Source: a virus
Virus record (IMG/VR): IMGVR_UViG_3300042870_000833
Location: 1-36,716 of that record
Reading direction: 5' to 3' (one strand)
DNA length: 36,716 nucleotides
Below are positions 21,946-28,086 of this stretch, one piece after another (within the stretch, counting starts at the first letter, position 1; each line of letters begins with the position of its first letter). A program made the position numbers and the translations under genes. The notes under the pieces were generated by a model. That model did no database searches and had not been told where the DNA came from. It saw only the letters and a program-made list of their open reading frames with translations.

Positions 21946-22175
21946 CCTTTCACCATCACGTTCAGTACGTTCTCGCTAGCCCACTTCACAGCGAGACGGT
22001 TCACGGTCATCAGGAACTCGGCTTCAGCGACTTCCTGCTCGGCAAGAAACTCGGTGAGGCTACCATCGTTGAAGTCGCCAAGCATATTGCATAGCGCCTC
22101 AGCGCCAGTTACGCCGATGGAGTAGTACTCCATGTCAAGTAAGCCCTGAAAAGTGTCTGTGTATTTTTCTTTCAT
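21942..22175 (-). CDS. Hypothetical helical protein, leaderless
   Basis: 77 residues: DTFQGLLDMEYYSIGVTGAEAL, TEFLAEQEVAEAEFLM, VNRLAVKWASENVL. All helical by eye. No family recognised. ATG 22175 is 6 nt after the -10; an upstream in-frame ATG lies beyond the promoter. Confidence 0.7.
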   Translation of the reverse strand: MKEKYTDTFQGLLDMEYYSIGVTGAEALCNMLGDFNDGSLTEFLAEQEVAEAEFLMTVNRLAVKWASENVLNVMVKG

Positions 22176-22181
22176 AACTCC

Positions 22182-22210
22182 ATGATATGGGTAGTAAGGG
22201 GTAATCACAA
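22182..22210 (-). promoter_or_regulatory. Repeated-type promoter, gene 21942
   Basis: -35 TTGTGA, spacer TTACCCCTTACTACCCA, -10 TATCAT, 6 nt (GGAGTT) to ATG. Confidence 0.9.
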
Positions 22211-22246
22211 CTTTTATTGCGGATTATTTCAGAAGTTCTCGCATTA

Positions 22247-22269
22247 GGGGCGTCGCACGTGGGTGCCCC
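22247..22269. terminator. Short hairpin after gene 22274
   Basis: GGGGC and GCCCC pair around 13 nt. There is no T run, so termination is uncertain. Confidence 0.3.
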
Positions 22270-22273
22270 GGGT

Positions 22274-22450
22274 TCATTGCTCGTACTCACATTCCATGTC
22301 ATCGCAACTTCCGTAGTTCTTGCAGAACGACTCGTAGTTCAAACACTCAGGGTCGCCCTGAACGGCGTAATGCTGGGCTCCCGAAGGGCGACTGCGTGTC
22401 GCAACTCGCTTGCCAACTCTGTACGCAATGTAGTTCGTAATCAGTCCCAT
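22274..22450 (-). CDS. Cys-containing microprotein
   Basis: 58 residues: MGLITNYIAYRVGKRVATR, then PECLNYESFCKNYGSCDDMECEYEQ with four Cys. The amphipathic opening is seen in many small phage proteins. ATG 22450 overlaps the preceding stop (TGATG). Confidence 0.65.
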   Translation of the reverse strand: MGLITNYIAYRVGKRVATRSRPSGAQHYAVQGDPECLNYESFCKNYGSCDDMECEYEQ

Positions 22451-22680
22451 CAGTTCACCATGTTGTGCTTCACAACTGCCTTCTCAATGTCAATGAGTGC
22501 TTTCTCCGTGATTTTGAGCCCCGAGTTCACGAGTCCCATGAAGCCAAGTGGCGTCTGCTCGGCGAGTTCGTAGAACGAGTCTAACGACTCGGCAAGTGCG
22601 CCCCAAGCGATGAGGAACTTGTCCACCCATTCAGGGTCTCCTTTCGGAAGTGCCACCGTTATTTCAGTTTCCGTAATCAT
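22450..22680 (-). CDS. Hypothetical helical protein
   Basis: 76 residues: MITETEITVALPKGDPEWVD, then two helices FLIAWGALAESLDSFYELAE and LKITEKALIDIEKAVVKHN. The start overlaps the preceding stop (TAATG). No family recognised. Confidence 0.7.
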   Translation of the reverse strand: MITETEITVALPKGDPEWVDKFLIAWGALAESLDSFYELAEQTPLGFMGLVNSGLKITEKALIDIEKAVVKHNMVN

Positions 22681-22865
22681 TACCACTCCCCGTAGCAATT
22701 TGGGCACTCAACTTCGTAGGCGTACCATATGAGCCAGCCACCGTCAGGCGTAAAACTAAATGTCTCGCCGCAATCGCCGCAATCCGTATCTACGGTCTCG
22801 TTTTTTGAGAACTCGTATTCGGGTGGTTCTTCGCAATTAGGTTGTGTCTGTGTGCAGTCACTCAT
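22680..22865 (-). CDS. Zinc-ribbon protein (leadered)
   Basis: 61 residues: MSDCTQTQPNCEEPPEYEF, CGDCGETFSFTPDGGW, VECPNCYGEW: a CxxC...CxxC ribbon with a strand between. The repeated-type promoter here is followed not by ATG but by a 24-nt leader with AGAGGAAAG and ATG 22865. Confidence 0.75.
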   Translation of the reverse strand: MSDCTQTQPNCEEPPEYEFSKNETVDTDCGDCGETFSFTPDGGWLIWYAYEVECPNCYGEW

Positions 22866-22896
22866 ACTTTCCTCTTTCTGTGTTGTTTGATACTTC

Positions 22897-22925
22897 ACTT
22901 TATGGGTAGTAAAGGGTAAAGACAA
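22897..22925 (-). promoter_or_regulatory. Repeated-type promoter, leadered gene 22680
   Basis: -35 TTGTCT, spacer TTACCCTTTACTACCCA, -10 TAAAGT, GAAGTA, no ATG at the leaderless position. A DnaA box begins 18 bp beyond. Confidence 0.9.
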
Positions 22926-22943
22926 CCTCATGCACAAATAAAC

Positions 22944-22965
22944 TTATCCACAGGGTTGTGGAAAA
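22944..22965 (+). promoter_or_regulatory. DnaA box with opposed variant
   Basis: TTATCCACA (22944-22952) and, reversed, TTTTCCACA (22957-22965). Confidence 0.65.
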
Positions 22966-23034
22966 GTGCGACAGTTTTCGTCGTGGGCGCAGCCCCGACC
23001 CTGCTCGCAGCGGGGTGAGGGGTTTTTGTGTTTT

Positions 23035-23059
23035 CTAATCGTCAGACGGTGGCGGAAGA
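23035..23059 (+). repeat. CTAATC-N5-ACGGTGGCGGAAG repeat, copy 4
   Basis: Both halves, 5-bp gap. Here it forms the last codons (LPPPSDD) of the DUF4314 gene. Confidence 0.8.
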
Positions 23060-23283
23060 GGCTCAACCAAAGAGAAGTTATCTTCTCGGTACACAAGTCC
23101 GAGACTAGAGCCGTTGTCCCAGTTCACATGAACAGTTCCGAACGAATCTACGGAAGTAACAATGCCCTCATCGCCACGAACAAGTTTCGTGTACGGGTCA
23201 GAGCAACTGATTAGTTGTACTCGCTTACCTACATAGGTTTTGTAGTACGCCAGTAGTTCGGGTCTTATTTCTTTTATATCCAT
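23035..23283 (-). CDS. DUF4314-like protein, leaderless
   Basis: 82 residues: GKRVQLISCSDPYTKLVRGDEGIV, TSVDSFGTVHVNWDNGSSLGLVYREDNFSLV. This fits DUF4314, a small SH3-like beta barrel found in phage and actinobacterial mobile elements, function unknown. ATG 23283 is 6 nt after the -10. The last residues PPPSDD come from the GGTGGCGG repeat. Confidence 0.85.
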   Translation of the reverse strand: MDIKEIRPELLAYYKTYVGKRVQLISCSDPYTKLVRGDEGIVTSVDSFGTVHVNWDNGSSLGLVYREDNFSLVEPLPPPSDD

Positions 23284-23287
23284 GACT

Positions 23288-23455
23288 TCATTCTACGGGT
23301 AGTAAGGGGTAATCACAACTTTTTGTTGGGTCGTTTTCACAGTTAGCGCACACTGGCGGAGTCCCGGACACCTTCGCAACAGTTCCACAGTTCCAGCATT
23401 TGGAGTAACCAGTCACTTCACGAATGAGGTCAGACAGAAGTCGGGGCTCGCTCAT
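23288..23455 (-). CDS. Zinc-ribbon protein whose tail is encoded by a promoter
   Basis: 55 residues: MSEPRLLSDLIREVTGYSKC, CWNCGTVAKVSGTPPVCANC, then ENDPTKSCDYPLLPVE. The CxxC pair arrangement is a zinc ribbon. Its last ten codons are the next gene's promoter. ATG 23455 overlaps the preceding stop (TGATG). Confidence 0.65.
   Translation of the reverse strand: MSEPRLLSDLIREVTGYSKCWNCGTVAKVSGTPPVCANCENDPTKSCDYPLLPVE
23290..23318 (-). promoter_or_regulatory. Repeated-type promoter, DUF4314 gene
   Basis: -35 TTGTGA, spacer TTACCCCTTACTACCCG, -10 TAGAAT, 6 nt to ATG. The whole promoter is coding sequence of gene 23288. Confidence 0.9.
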
Positions 23456-23625
23456 CACTCGTCCCCTAGCGAGAACGCTGGCGTTCGGTAAACGACACCA
23501 TTGATTTGGTACCCACGCTTGGAAGCGTTGTACCCGTAGTGTGCTCCGAGCCTGTCAGCCCATTGGATTATTTTATCCAGTTCCTTTTGAGTCACTTCTT
23601 GTATTACTGCTGTTCTTTTAGGCAT
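23455..23625 (-). CDS. Basic hypothetical protein, leaderless
   Basis: 56 residues: MPKRTAVIQEVTQKELDKII, QWADRLGAHYGYNASKRGYQI, NGVVYRTPAFSLGDE. No family recognised; the basic helix could bind nucleic acid. ATG 23625 is 6 nt after the -10. Confidence 0.65.
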   Translation of the reverse strand: MPKRTAVIQEVTQKELDKIIQWADRLGAHYGYNASKRGYQINGVVYRTPAFSLGDE

Positions 23626-23631
23626 ACATTC

Positions 23632-23660
23632 ATCTTACGGGTAGTAAAGGGCAATAACAA
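23632..23660 (-). promoter_or_regulatory. Repeated-type promoter, gene 23455
   Basis: -35 TTGTTA, spacer TTGCCCTTTACTACCCG, -10 TAAGAT, 6 nt to ATG. Confidence 0.85.
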
Positions 23661-23667
23661 CCCTCAA

Positions 23668-23717
23668 TAAAAAATGGGGTCGGACGGGAATGAATGAGGG
23701 AAGGGGTCCCGCCCGAC
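23668..23717 (-). terminator. Terminator after the structured segment
   Basis: GTCGG-CGGGA and TCCCG-CCGAC pair (23679-23717, one mismatch), followed on the minus strand by CCCCATTTTTTATT. Confidence 0.8.
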
Positions 23718-23905
23718 GCTCCCGTAGGTATTCACGGCACTCTGAGTTCCAACGCAAGGCAGGCTGGTAGCGGGGCCCCCGTGTGGGGGACACCAACCCT
23801 GCGCCTCAGAGCCATGCTCCGTGAACGCCCACGGCAACGCCTGTGGGGGTGGTAGGGGGATTCTGTTGCCACGCTCCCCCGTGCGCCGAGTCTCACTCGG
23901 TGTGC
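23718..23905 (-). ncRNA. Highly structured gene-free segment, possible RNA
   Basis: A long imperfect hairpin: TTCACGG/CCGTGAA (23731-23737 with 23819-23825), CTCTGAG/CTCAGAG (23740-23746 with 23805-23811), GCAGG/CCTGC and TGGT/ACCA, closed by CCCCC-GTGT-GGGGG (23776-23789). Next, CCCAC/GTGGG or GGCAAC/GTTGCC can pair (23828-23870), then CCGAG-TCTCA-CTCGG (23886-23900). It lies between gene 23916 and a terminator, so the minus strand is the likely sense, as a 3' UTR or processed RNA. No known RNA family is recognised and there is no tRNA-like T loop. Confidence 0.55.
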
Positions 23906-23915
23906 TGTTGCGCTA

Positions 23916-24080
23916 CTAGGCGAGCAACTCGGCGACCATCGCTCGCACCATGCGGTGGAGACGCTTTACGCCTTTGTTGCCAGCACCGTAACGGGCAGTA
24001 GCCTCAGACAACTCTGCCAAGAGAGCCTGCGCCATTGCCACACGATGTGACTTGTTCAATTTTTCCTCCTTCCCCTTCAT
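23916..24080 (-). CDS. Helical basic protein, leaderless
   Basis: 54 residues: MKGKEEKLNKSHRVAMAQALLAEL, then SEATARYGAGNKGVKRLHRMV and RAMVAELLA. Two helices; the basic turn could bind nucleic acid. ATG 24080 is 6 nt after a repeated-type -10; a longer frame reaching 24350 would cross the promoter and is rejected. Confidence 0.65.
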   Translation of the reverse strand: MKGKEEKLNKSHRVAMAQALLAELSEATARYGAGNKGVKRLHRMVRAMVAELLA

Positions 24081-24086
24081 GTCTCC

Positions 24087-24115
24087 ATTATGGGGGTAGT
24101 AGGGGGTAAAAACAA
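24087..24115 (-). promoter_or_regulatory. Repeated-type promoter, gene 23916
   Basis: -35 TTGTTT, spacer TTACCCCCTACTACCCC, -10 CATAAT, 6 nt (GGAGAC) to ATG. A DnaA pair begins 17 bp beyond. Confidence 0.85.
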
Positions 24116-24132
24116 CTTTTTCGTTCAGAAAC

Positions 24133-24153
24133 TTATCCACAGATTTATCCACA
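24133..24153 (+). promoter_or_regulatory. Pair of DnaA boxes
   Basis: Perfect TTATCCACA at 24133-24141 and 24145-24153, 12 bp apart as at 18239. Confidence 0.75.
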
Positions 24154-24267
24154 AACATTCCTGCGTTCGGCAAGCCTGCGCTCACACGCACAGCCCCGAG
24201 ACCCGAGCCCGAGTATGAGCCCTTGTTCGTGAACGATGTACTGCCGTTCGGGGGGGTTATTGTTTTT

Positions 24268-24292
24268 CTAATCGTCTTGCGGTGGCGGAAGA
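24268..24292 (+). repeat. CTAATC-N5-GCGGTGGCGGAAG repeat, copy 5
   Basis: Both halves, 5-bp gap, one change in the core. It begins 3 bp past the stop of micro-gene 24296. Confidence 0.8.
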
Positions 24293-24295
24293 CTT

Positions 24296-24436
24296 TCATC
24301 GGTCGTCTCCACATACATAACAATGGTTGTTCTGCCATGCGTGAGTGCAATCCATCGGGGCATCTGAGAACATTCCCGACCAGTCTGCCTTAGCAATAGC
24401 AAAACCCAAAATGAAACAGTAAATGTACCAACCCAT
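24296..24436 (-). CDS. Membrane-start microprotein with Cys knuckle
   Basis: 46 residues: MGWYIYCFILGFAIAKADWSG, then DCTHAWQNNHCYVCGDDR. The hydrophobic opening may be an anchor; HCYVC could bind metal. The ATG overlaps the DUF3846 stop (TAATG). Confidence 0.6.
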   Translation of the reverse strand: MGWYIYCFILGFAIAKADWSGMFSDAPMDCTHAWQNNHCYVCGDDR

Positions 24437-24801
24437 TAGACAGTTCTCATTTCTCGTTCGTCAGCGTTGTGCTTCCACAAGAACCACTGGCGCTTCACAG
24501 CCTCAATGATGTCTTCACCGATATGGTGTTCATCGCCATCGTACTCGTTCTCCAAGTTGAAAGAACCGAACGCAATGGCGTTGCCACAAATGACTTGACC
24601 AAAGACAATGCTTGCAATCGGGTTGAACGGAAGTCCGTCAATCAGACCCGTGTCATTGACATAGCCATGGAAACGCTCACTACGAACGCAGTCAAACCAA
24701 CCGCCGACTGTGGCGTTGATGAAGTCACCTGCGGGTGATGCGACCATGGTTGTAGTCGGCATACCTTCGGCGGGGATAATAAGTGCTCTAGTAAGTTTCA
24801 T
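24436..24801 (-). CDS. DUF3846-like protein, leaderless
   Basis: 121 residues: MKLTRALIIPAEGMPTTTMV, INATVGGWFDCVRSERF, NDTGLIDGLPFNPIASIVFG, ICGNAIAFGSFN. The order (N-terminal strand, VGGxxxxV, GLPxN, IxGxxxxxG) fits DUF3846, a family of phage and actinobacterial accessory proteins without known function. ATG 24801 is 6 nt after the -10 and overlaps the preceding stop (ATGA). Confidence 0.8.
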   Translation of the reverse strand: MKLTRALIIPAEGMPTTTMVASPAGDFINATVGGWFDCVRSERFHGYVNDTGLIDGLPFNPIASIVFGQVICGNAIAFGSFNLENEYDGDEHHIGEDIIEAVKRQWFLWKHNADEREMRTV

Positions 24802-25109
24802 AGTTTCACTTTATCGGTAGTAAGGACTAACGACAACCTTTCTATCGTTTCTTTTGCCTTGTCATATTCTCTCTGCAACTTTTCTACTCTTTGTCGCAAC
24901 CTAAGTTCTTCAGCCGTCAGAATATAGCCCCGGTCACGGCACGCCATGATTTGTTTTTGCGCAGTTGATTTCGGCAAGTCAAAGTGTTTTGCTACCGTAC
25001 TCTGCACGTGACCATACGCTTGAGTCGCCGAACGGGACTCAAGTGCCTCGTTGTATACACGGGCTACTTCACGCAAGTGTTCGTCGGTGAGTCTTTTGCC
25101 TTGACTCAT
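24798..25109 (-). CDS. HTH protein with coiled-coil tail encoded by a promoter
   Basis: 103 residues. KRLTDEHLREVARVYNEAL precedes STVAKHFDLPKSTAQKQIMAC with RDRGYI, a helix-turn-helix of the type found in actinobacterial phage regulators; a coil (ELRLRQRVEKLQREYDKA) follows. The last residues LSLVLTTDKVKL are encoded by the DUF3846 promoter. The start ATG 25109 overlaps the preceding stop (AATGA). Likely DNA-binding; target unknown. Confidence 0.75.
   Translation of the reverse strand: MSQGKRLTDEHLREVARVYNEALESRSATQAYGHVQSTVAKHFDLPKSTAQKQIMACRDRGYILTAEELRLRQRVEKLQREYDKAKETIERLSLVLTTDKVKL
24808..24836 (-). promoter_or_regulatory. Repeated-type promoter, DUF3846 gene
   Basis: -35 TTGTCG, spacer TTAGTCCTTACTACCGA, -10 TAAAGT, 6 nt to ATG 24801. 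It is entirely coding sequence of gene 24798. Confidence 0.85.
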
Positions 25110-25336
25110 TTCAGTTCTACTTTTTCTATGACTGCATCTGCAATCCACTCCGAGACCTGGTGCCCCGCGTCTTCCCATTCGTCAAACTCTTTGCATACTT
25201 CTGCCCACGCTTCCGTGGTGAGGACTTCGTGTTCGTCGTCACGGTAGTCAAACTGTTCTTTGTCCCAATACAGAACGCAGAGTTCTTCTTCGGGGCTGTG
25301 GCGACTGAGCATCTCTAAGAGTGTCTTTACTTTCAT
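25106..25336 (-). CDS. Acidic hypothetical protein
   Basis: 76 residues: MKVKTLLEMLSRHSPEEELC, VLYWDKEQFDYRDDEHEVL, then EVCKEFDEWEDAGHQV. The start resembles small proteins opening with MKVxxLLxxLxxxxPEEE, function unknown. ATG 25336 overlaps the preceding stop (ATGA). Confidence 0.7.
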   Translation of the reverse strand: MKVKTLLEMLSRHSPEEELCVLYWDKEQFDYRDDEHEVLTTEAWAEVCKEFDEWEDAGHQVSEWIADAVIEKVELK

Positions 25337-25473
25337 GAGTGTGGGTCTCTTCCTTCTTTTCGTTCTTGGTCTTCCCAGTCAAGCAATGCCCAAGCCCAAG
25401 TTTCACACTCGTTGCAGGGACACTTGCCGTAATGGAGTTGTCCGTCTTCCTCACGGGGTTGTTGGGGCTTCAT
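25333..25473 (-). CDS. Cys-knuckle microprotein
   Basis: 46 residues: MKPQQPREEDGQLHYGKCPCNEC, then ETWAWALLDWEDQERKEGRD. KCPCNEC is a metal-site candidate. ATG overlaps the preceding stop (TAATG). Confidence 0.6.
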   Translation of the reverse strand: MKPQQPREEDGQLHYGKCPCNECETWAWALLDWEDQERKEGRDPHS

Positions 25474-25898
25474 TAGTACAAGCCCAATTCTTCACGCTGT
25501 TCTTCCGATACGGCTGTCAAGGTGCTTGTGCTACCCATTGGGGCGTCATGGTGCGAGAGAGAATACTCAATTCTGTCGGCGTGTATTTCGTAAGTCATGC
25601 GCCAGTCGCTACGGACTGTCATGCCCTCAATCAGGTCTGCAACCGTCTTAGCATGGAAGTATCCTGATACTTCGCCACTCCATAGGCGCAAGTTAGACAC
25701 TTTCCACCAGTCAGTTTCGTTAGAGTTACGGAGTTCTTCCGTAATCATTGCAAAGTCCTCAACCGCAAATTGCCAACAATCGCCGTAGCAAGTTGAGCCG
25801 TAATCGGTATCTACCGACTTTGTTTCACCATCTTCCTCAAAGGTAAGACAGTTGCAGGAATTGGTTATTTCGCCAGTAGCGATAATTGTTTCATTCAT
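25473..25898 (-). CDS. Hypothetical protein, leaderless
   Basis: 141 residues: ATGEITNSCNCLTFEEDGE, YGSTCYGDCWQFAVEDF, DWWKVSNLRLWSGEVSGYF, then RMTYEIHADRIEYSLSHHDAP. Beta-rich with paired Cys; no family recognised. ATG 25898 is 6 nt after the -10; it heads four genes coupled down to 24798. Confidence 0.7.
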   Translation of the reverse strand: MNETIIATGEITNSCNCLTFEEDGETKSVDTDYGSTCYGDCWQFAVEDFAMITEELRNSNETDWWKVSNLRLWSGEVSGYFHAKTVADLIEGMTVRSDWRMTYEIHADRIEYSLSHHDAPMGSTSTLTAVSEEQREELGLY

Positions 25899-25904
25899 AA
25901 CTTC

Positions 25905-25933
25905 ATCTTATCGGTAGTAAGGGACAGACACAA
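25905..25933 (-). promoter_or_regulatory. Repeated-type promoter, gene 25473
   Basis: -35 TTGTGT, spacer CTGTCCCTTACTACCGA, -10 TAAGAT, 6 nt to ATG. Confidence 0.85.
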
Positions 25934-25934
25934 C

Positions 25935-26135
25935 TTAATCTTCGTCGTTGTAGTTCTGCTCTGCCAAGTCACACGCTGGCTGGTAATCCCAATGGTCACC
26001 ATCGTCACCTGTCACTAATCCGTACGGCACTTCTCCACCACTATTTACTAGGGCATTGAACGCATCTAGGACATAAGCGTCCTGCACTTCGTGGTCTAGT
26101 TCTGAAAAGGGGGTCTTTGTTATGTCTGTATTCAT
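25935..26135 (-). CDS. Acidic hypothetical protein, leaderless
   Basis: 66 residues: TPFSELDHEVQDAYVLDAF, GGEVPYGLVTGDDGDHW, DLAEQNYNDED. No family recognised. Its stop directly adjoins the next -35. Confidence 0.65.
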   Translation of the reverse strand: MNTDITKTPFSELDHEVQDAYVLDAFNALVNSGGEVPYGLVTGDDGDHWDYQPACDLAEQNYNDED

Positions 26136-26141
26136 AACTTC

Positions 26142-26170
26142 ATTCTACGGATAGTAAAGGGTAGAAACAA
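26142..26170 (-). promoter_or_regulatory. Repeated-type promoter, gene 25935
   Basis: -35 TTGTTT, spacer CTACCCTTTACTATCCG, -10 TAGAAT, 6 nt to ATG 26135. Confidence 0.9.
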
Positions 26171-26171
26171 C

Positions 26172-26483
26172 CTAGGTGTTAATAATTCCTTGAGTGTCTA
26201 TTAGTTGCATTGGGATAGTTAGTGAGGGCGATGCGACATGAGCCCCGACTTCTACGGGCAACCATGCAACCATGCGCCAACCATCAGCGTGACCATTATA
26301 AAATTGCATCACTTCGTCAAAGTTGGAATAGCAAAAGATTTTGTCTTCCGCAACTCCGAAACTATCCGTGCCGGGGCCTTCAAGGCGTTCACCGAAAGAT
26401 ATGTAGCGAGGCGTGGTGCCGTCGTCGTCTTTGACGATAGCCCAACCACCTTGCCAGTTGTTCACGACAGTCTCAATAGACAC
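26172..26483 (-). CDS. Hypothetical protein, GTG start
   Basis: 103 residues: VSIETVVNNWQGGWAIVKD, DGTTPRYISFGERLEGPGT, FDEVMQFYNGHADGWRMV. The start at GTG 26483 lies within the preceding gene (22-nt overlap). Probably one alpha/beta domain; no family recognised. Confidence 0.65.
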   Translation of the reverse strand: MSIETVVNNWQGGWAIVKDDDGTTPRYISFGERLEGPGTDSFGVAEDKIFCYSNFDEVMQFYNGHADGWRMVAWLPVEVGAHVASPSLTIPMQLIDTQGIINT

Positions 26484-26869
26484 TCTTTGAGTGCGTCGGA
26501 GAGTTGCCCTGTTCCGCTTGAGTCTGTGATGATATCGTCAGGCTCGTCAGCGAACGAAAGGGCGGAACCCATGCCTTCGGCTGTCATGACGGTCACAATG
26601 GCGACTCGTCTGCGTTCAGGGTGTTTGCTTGGTTGCCCATCTACTTCGCCGTTTTCGTTGAGTGGCGCAGCCCAGCCAGTTGTGTGTACGGCTAATCCGA
26701 CAATTCCCTTGCTTGGGTACTCGCTGTCAAGCAGGTCGTAGATATCGGGCGCACGACCCAACTCAAAGTTGGAACCATCTTCGGTAACTCCGTACAGTAC
26801 GGCGTTATTCATTTGGTGTTCTGTGTCCTTGATTATTTTCTCGGCAACCGAGATTGGTGTTACATTCAT
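26462..26869 (-). CDS. Hypothetical alpha/beta protein, leaderless
   Basis: 135 residues: GRAPDIYDLLDSEYPSKGIV, GLAVHTTGWAAPLNENGEV, KHPERRRVAIVTVMTAEGMG, SGTGQLSDALKECLLRL. The order HTTGWAAP...HPxRRRVxxVxVM...GxGxLxDAL recurs in small actinobacterial and phage proteins I cannot name. ATG 26869 is 6 nt after the -10. Confidence 0.75.
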   Translation of the reverse strand: MNVTPISVAEKIIKDTEHQMNNAVLYGVTEDGSNFELGRAPDIYDLLDSEYPSKGIVGLAVHTTGWAAPLNENGEVDGQPSKHPERRRVAIVTVMTAEGMGSALSFADEPDDIITDSSGTGQLSDALKECLLRLS

Positions 26870-26875
26870 ACTCTT

Positions 26876-26904
26876 ATCCTATCGGTAGTAAGCAGTAATG
26901 CCAA
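26876..26904 (-). promoter_or_regulatory. Repeated-type promoter, gene 26462
   Basis: -35 TTGGCA, spacer TTACTGCTTACTACCGA, -10 TAGGAT, 6 nt to ATG. Confidence 0.85.
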
Positions 26905-26906
26905 CT

Positions 26907-27203
26907 TCACGCAATGGAGAAGTTGGGCTTGATTTCTTTTGCAATAAAGGCACCGAGACTGTCAGCAGACATAAGTGCAAACATGGTTGAGAAAGGAACG
27001 CCGTAGTAGGTGTAGCCAGTTGGTGACGACTTGTACTTCACCAGTAGTTCGTTACGCACGGTGTCGTACGACCAGTACTCAATGGCGGTGCTGTTCTTGA
27101 CAGTACACGCTATTGCGTCTCCGATAACCCATGCCCACTCGTCGTTGGCGTAGGTCAGGCATTGTCCGATTGATGTGTTTTCGTAAGTAATTGTATTGCT
27201 CAT
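26907..27203 (-). CDS. KTSC-domain protein, leaderless
   Basis: 98 residues. The C-terminal half (YDTVRNELLVKYKSSPTGYT, YYGVPFSTMFALMSADSLGAF) matches the KTSC domain, a short fold linked to RNA metabolism and tRNA-synthetase-like proteins and common as a stand-alone phage gene. The N-terminal half is unassigned. ATG 27203 is 6 nt after the -10. Confidence 0.85.
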   Translation of the reverse strand: MSNTITYENTSIGQCLTYANDEWAWVIGDAIACTVKNSTAIEYWSYDTVRNELLVKYKSSPTGYTYYGVPFSTMFALMSADSLGAFIAKEIKPNFSIA

Positions 27204-27209
27204 AACTTC

Positions 27210-27238
27210 ATTCTATGGATAGTAGGGGGTAAAGACAA
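27210..27238 (-). promoter_or_regulatory. Repeated-type promoter, KTSC gene
   Basis: -35 TTGTCT, spacer TTACCCCCTACTATCCA, -10 TAGAAT, 6 nt to ATG. Confidence 0.9.
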
Positions 27239-27242
27239 CCTC

Positions 27243-27416
27243 TTACGAGGGAATCTTTGCCATTTCGTTCTGAACCAAGTTCAGGGCTTCCACGAGGGCT
27301 TGCCAGATGTCCTTCTTGACTTGGTTGGGAATTGTGTCAGGCAACGCCTTGTAGGCAATGATTGCCGTGCGAATGTCTAGGTGGGTTTGTGTTATGTAGG
27401 TTTCGTAATCACTCAT
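27243..27416 (-). CDS. Hypothetical helical protein, leaderless
   Basis: 57 residues: MSDYETYITQTHLDIRTAII, AYKALPDTIPNQVKKDIWQA, LVEALNLVQNEMAKIPS. All helix by eye. No family recognised. Confidence 0.65.
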   Translation of the reverse strand: MSDYETYITQTHLDIRTAIIAYKALPDTIPNQVKKDIWQALVEALNLVQNEMAKIPS

Positions 27417-27422
27417 GCCTTC

Positions 27423-27451
27423 ACTCTACGGGTAGTAAGGGGTAACAACAA
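27423..27451 (-). promoter_or_regulatory. Repeated-type promoter, gene 27243
   Basis: -35 TTGTTG, spacer TTACCCCTTACTACCCG, -10 TAGAGT, 6 nt to ATG 27416. Confidence 0.9.
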
Positions 27452-27459
27452 CCTGTGGT

Positions 27460-27612
27460 TTACATTTCTTTATGAAACTCATCTTTTGCAACCGACCAAG
27501 CCCAAATGCTCACGCCAGCGCAGATGAGCGCAAGCCCCGGGTGCACGAACAGCACGGGGTAAGCGAACACGAGCATCATAAACAAGTATTTCAACATTCG
27601 GGACTGCGGCAT
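27460..27612 (-). CDS. Membrane microprotein
   Basis: 50 residues: MPQSRMLKYLFMMLVFAYPV, then LFVHPGLALICAGVSIWAWS and a charged tail. Two short or one long hydrophobic span. Function unknown. Confidence 0.6.
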   Translation of the reverse strand: MPQSRMLKYLFMMLVFAYPVLFVHPGLALICAGVSIWAWSVAKDEFHKEM

Positions 27613-27633
27613 GGGTTCGTCTTTTCTGTGTTA

Positions 27634-27658
27634 CTAATCGTCTAACGGTGGCGGAAAG
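27634..27658 (+). repeat. CTAATC-N5-ACGGTGGCGGAAAG repeat, copy 6
   Basis: Both halves, 5-bp gap, 2 bp past the stop of gene 27661; no DnaA box here. Confidence 0.85.
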
Positions 27659-27660
27659 CC

Positions 27661-28086
27661 CTAGCCGAACAACTTTCGGAGTTCTGTTTGGATACTTCCA
27701 TCTCCAGCCTCACCGTTCTCATCACACATAACTTCGTCTGTGTCCAAGAAACGCATGAGCGAAGTTTGTAGTCCGTCACAGGTTAAGCCGAAGATAACAC
27801 GAGCGACATGGGCTTCTTCTGAATCAACATTCATAGCACCACCGTAGGCGACTACAAAAACATGACCAAAGCCATTAGCAAAAATAGATATTTCCTGATT
27901 ACCAAACATCTCTGTTGGTTCGTCAAATGTGCTAATGACCAGCGGAGTTCCGCTATCGCACATGACAACAACGCCAGTAGTTCCAAAATCCACAGGCGTT
28001 GAGTAGTCCTCTGGGTTGTCTGGAACGGGTAAGAGGTTGTCCAGTTCTTTGACCATGCTTATTAGTTCTAACTGTGAGATATTCAT
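27661..28086 (-). CDS. Hypothetical alpha/beta protein, leaderless
   Basis: 141 residues: LELISMVKELDNLLPVPDNP, FGTTGVVVMCDSGTPLVIST, EISIFANGFGHVFVVAYG, then a helical, acidic end. No family recognised. It is the first gene of the long leftward block; ATG 28086 is 6 nt after the -10. Confidence 0.7.
   Translation of the reverse strand: MNISQLELISMVKELDNLLPVPDNPEDYSTPVDFGTTGVVVMCDSGTPLVISTFDEPTEMFGNQEISIFANGFGHVFVVAYGGAMNVDSEEAHVARVIFGLTCDGLQTSLMRFLDTDEVMCDENGEAGDGSIQTELRKLFG

Noticed and set aside
23035-23059. GGTGGCGG repeat as a C-terminal peptide tag (PPPLDD then stop) on minus-strand genes
   Set aside because: The reversed repeat always reads [FL]PPPxxD-stop in one frame, but only copy 4 is translated that way. 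In copies 3 and 5 the frame does not fit the adjacent gene, and copies 7-9 lie by plus-strand genes.
23718-23905. tRNA, tmRNA or RNase P RNA
   Set aside because: There is no T-loop GGTTCRANNCC, CCA end or RNase P core; the long single hairpin does not fit these.
23916-24350. Longer frame of 144 residues starting at 24350
   Set aside because: It would cross the promoter, the DnaA boxes and the CTAATC/GGTGGCGG repeat. ATG 24080, 6 nt after the -10, is a better start.
27634-27663. Stop-codon readthrough from gene 27661 into GFPPPLDD
   Set aside because: In frame here and also past gene 18381, but out of frame at copies 3 and 5, so a readthrough rule is not supported.
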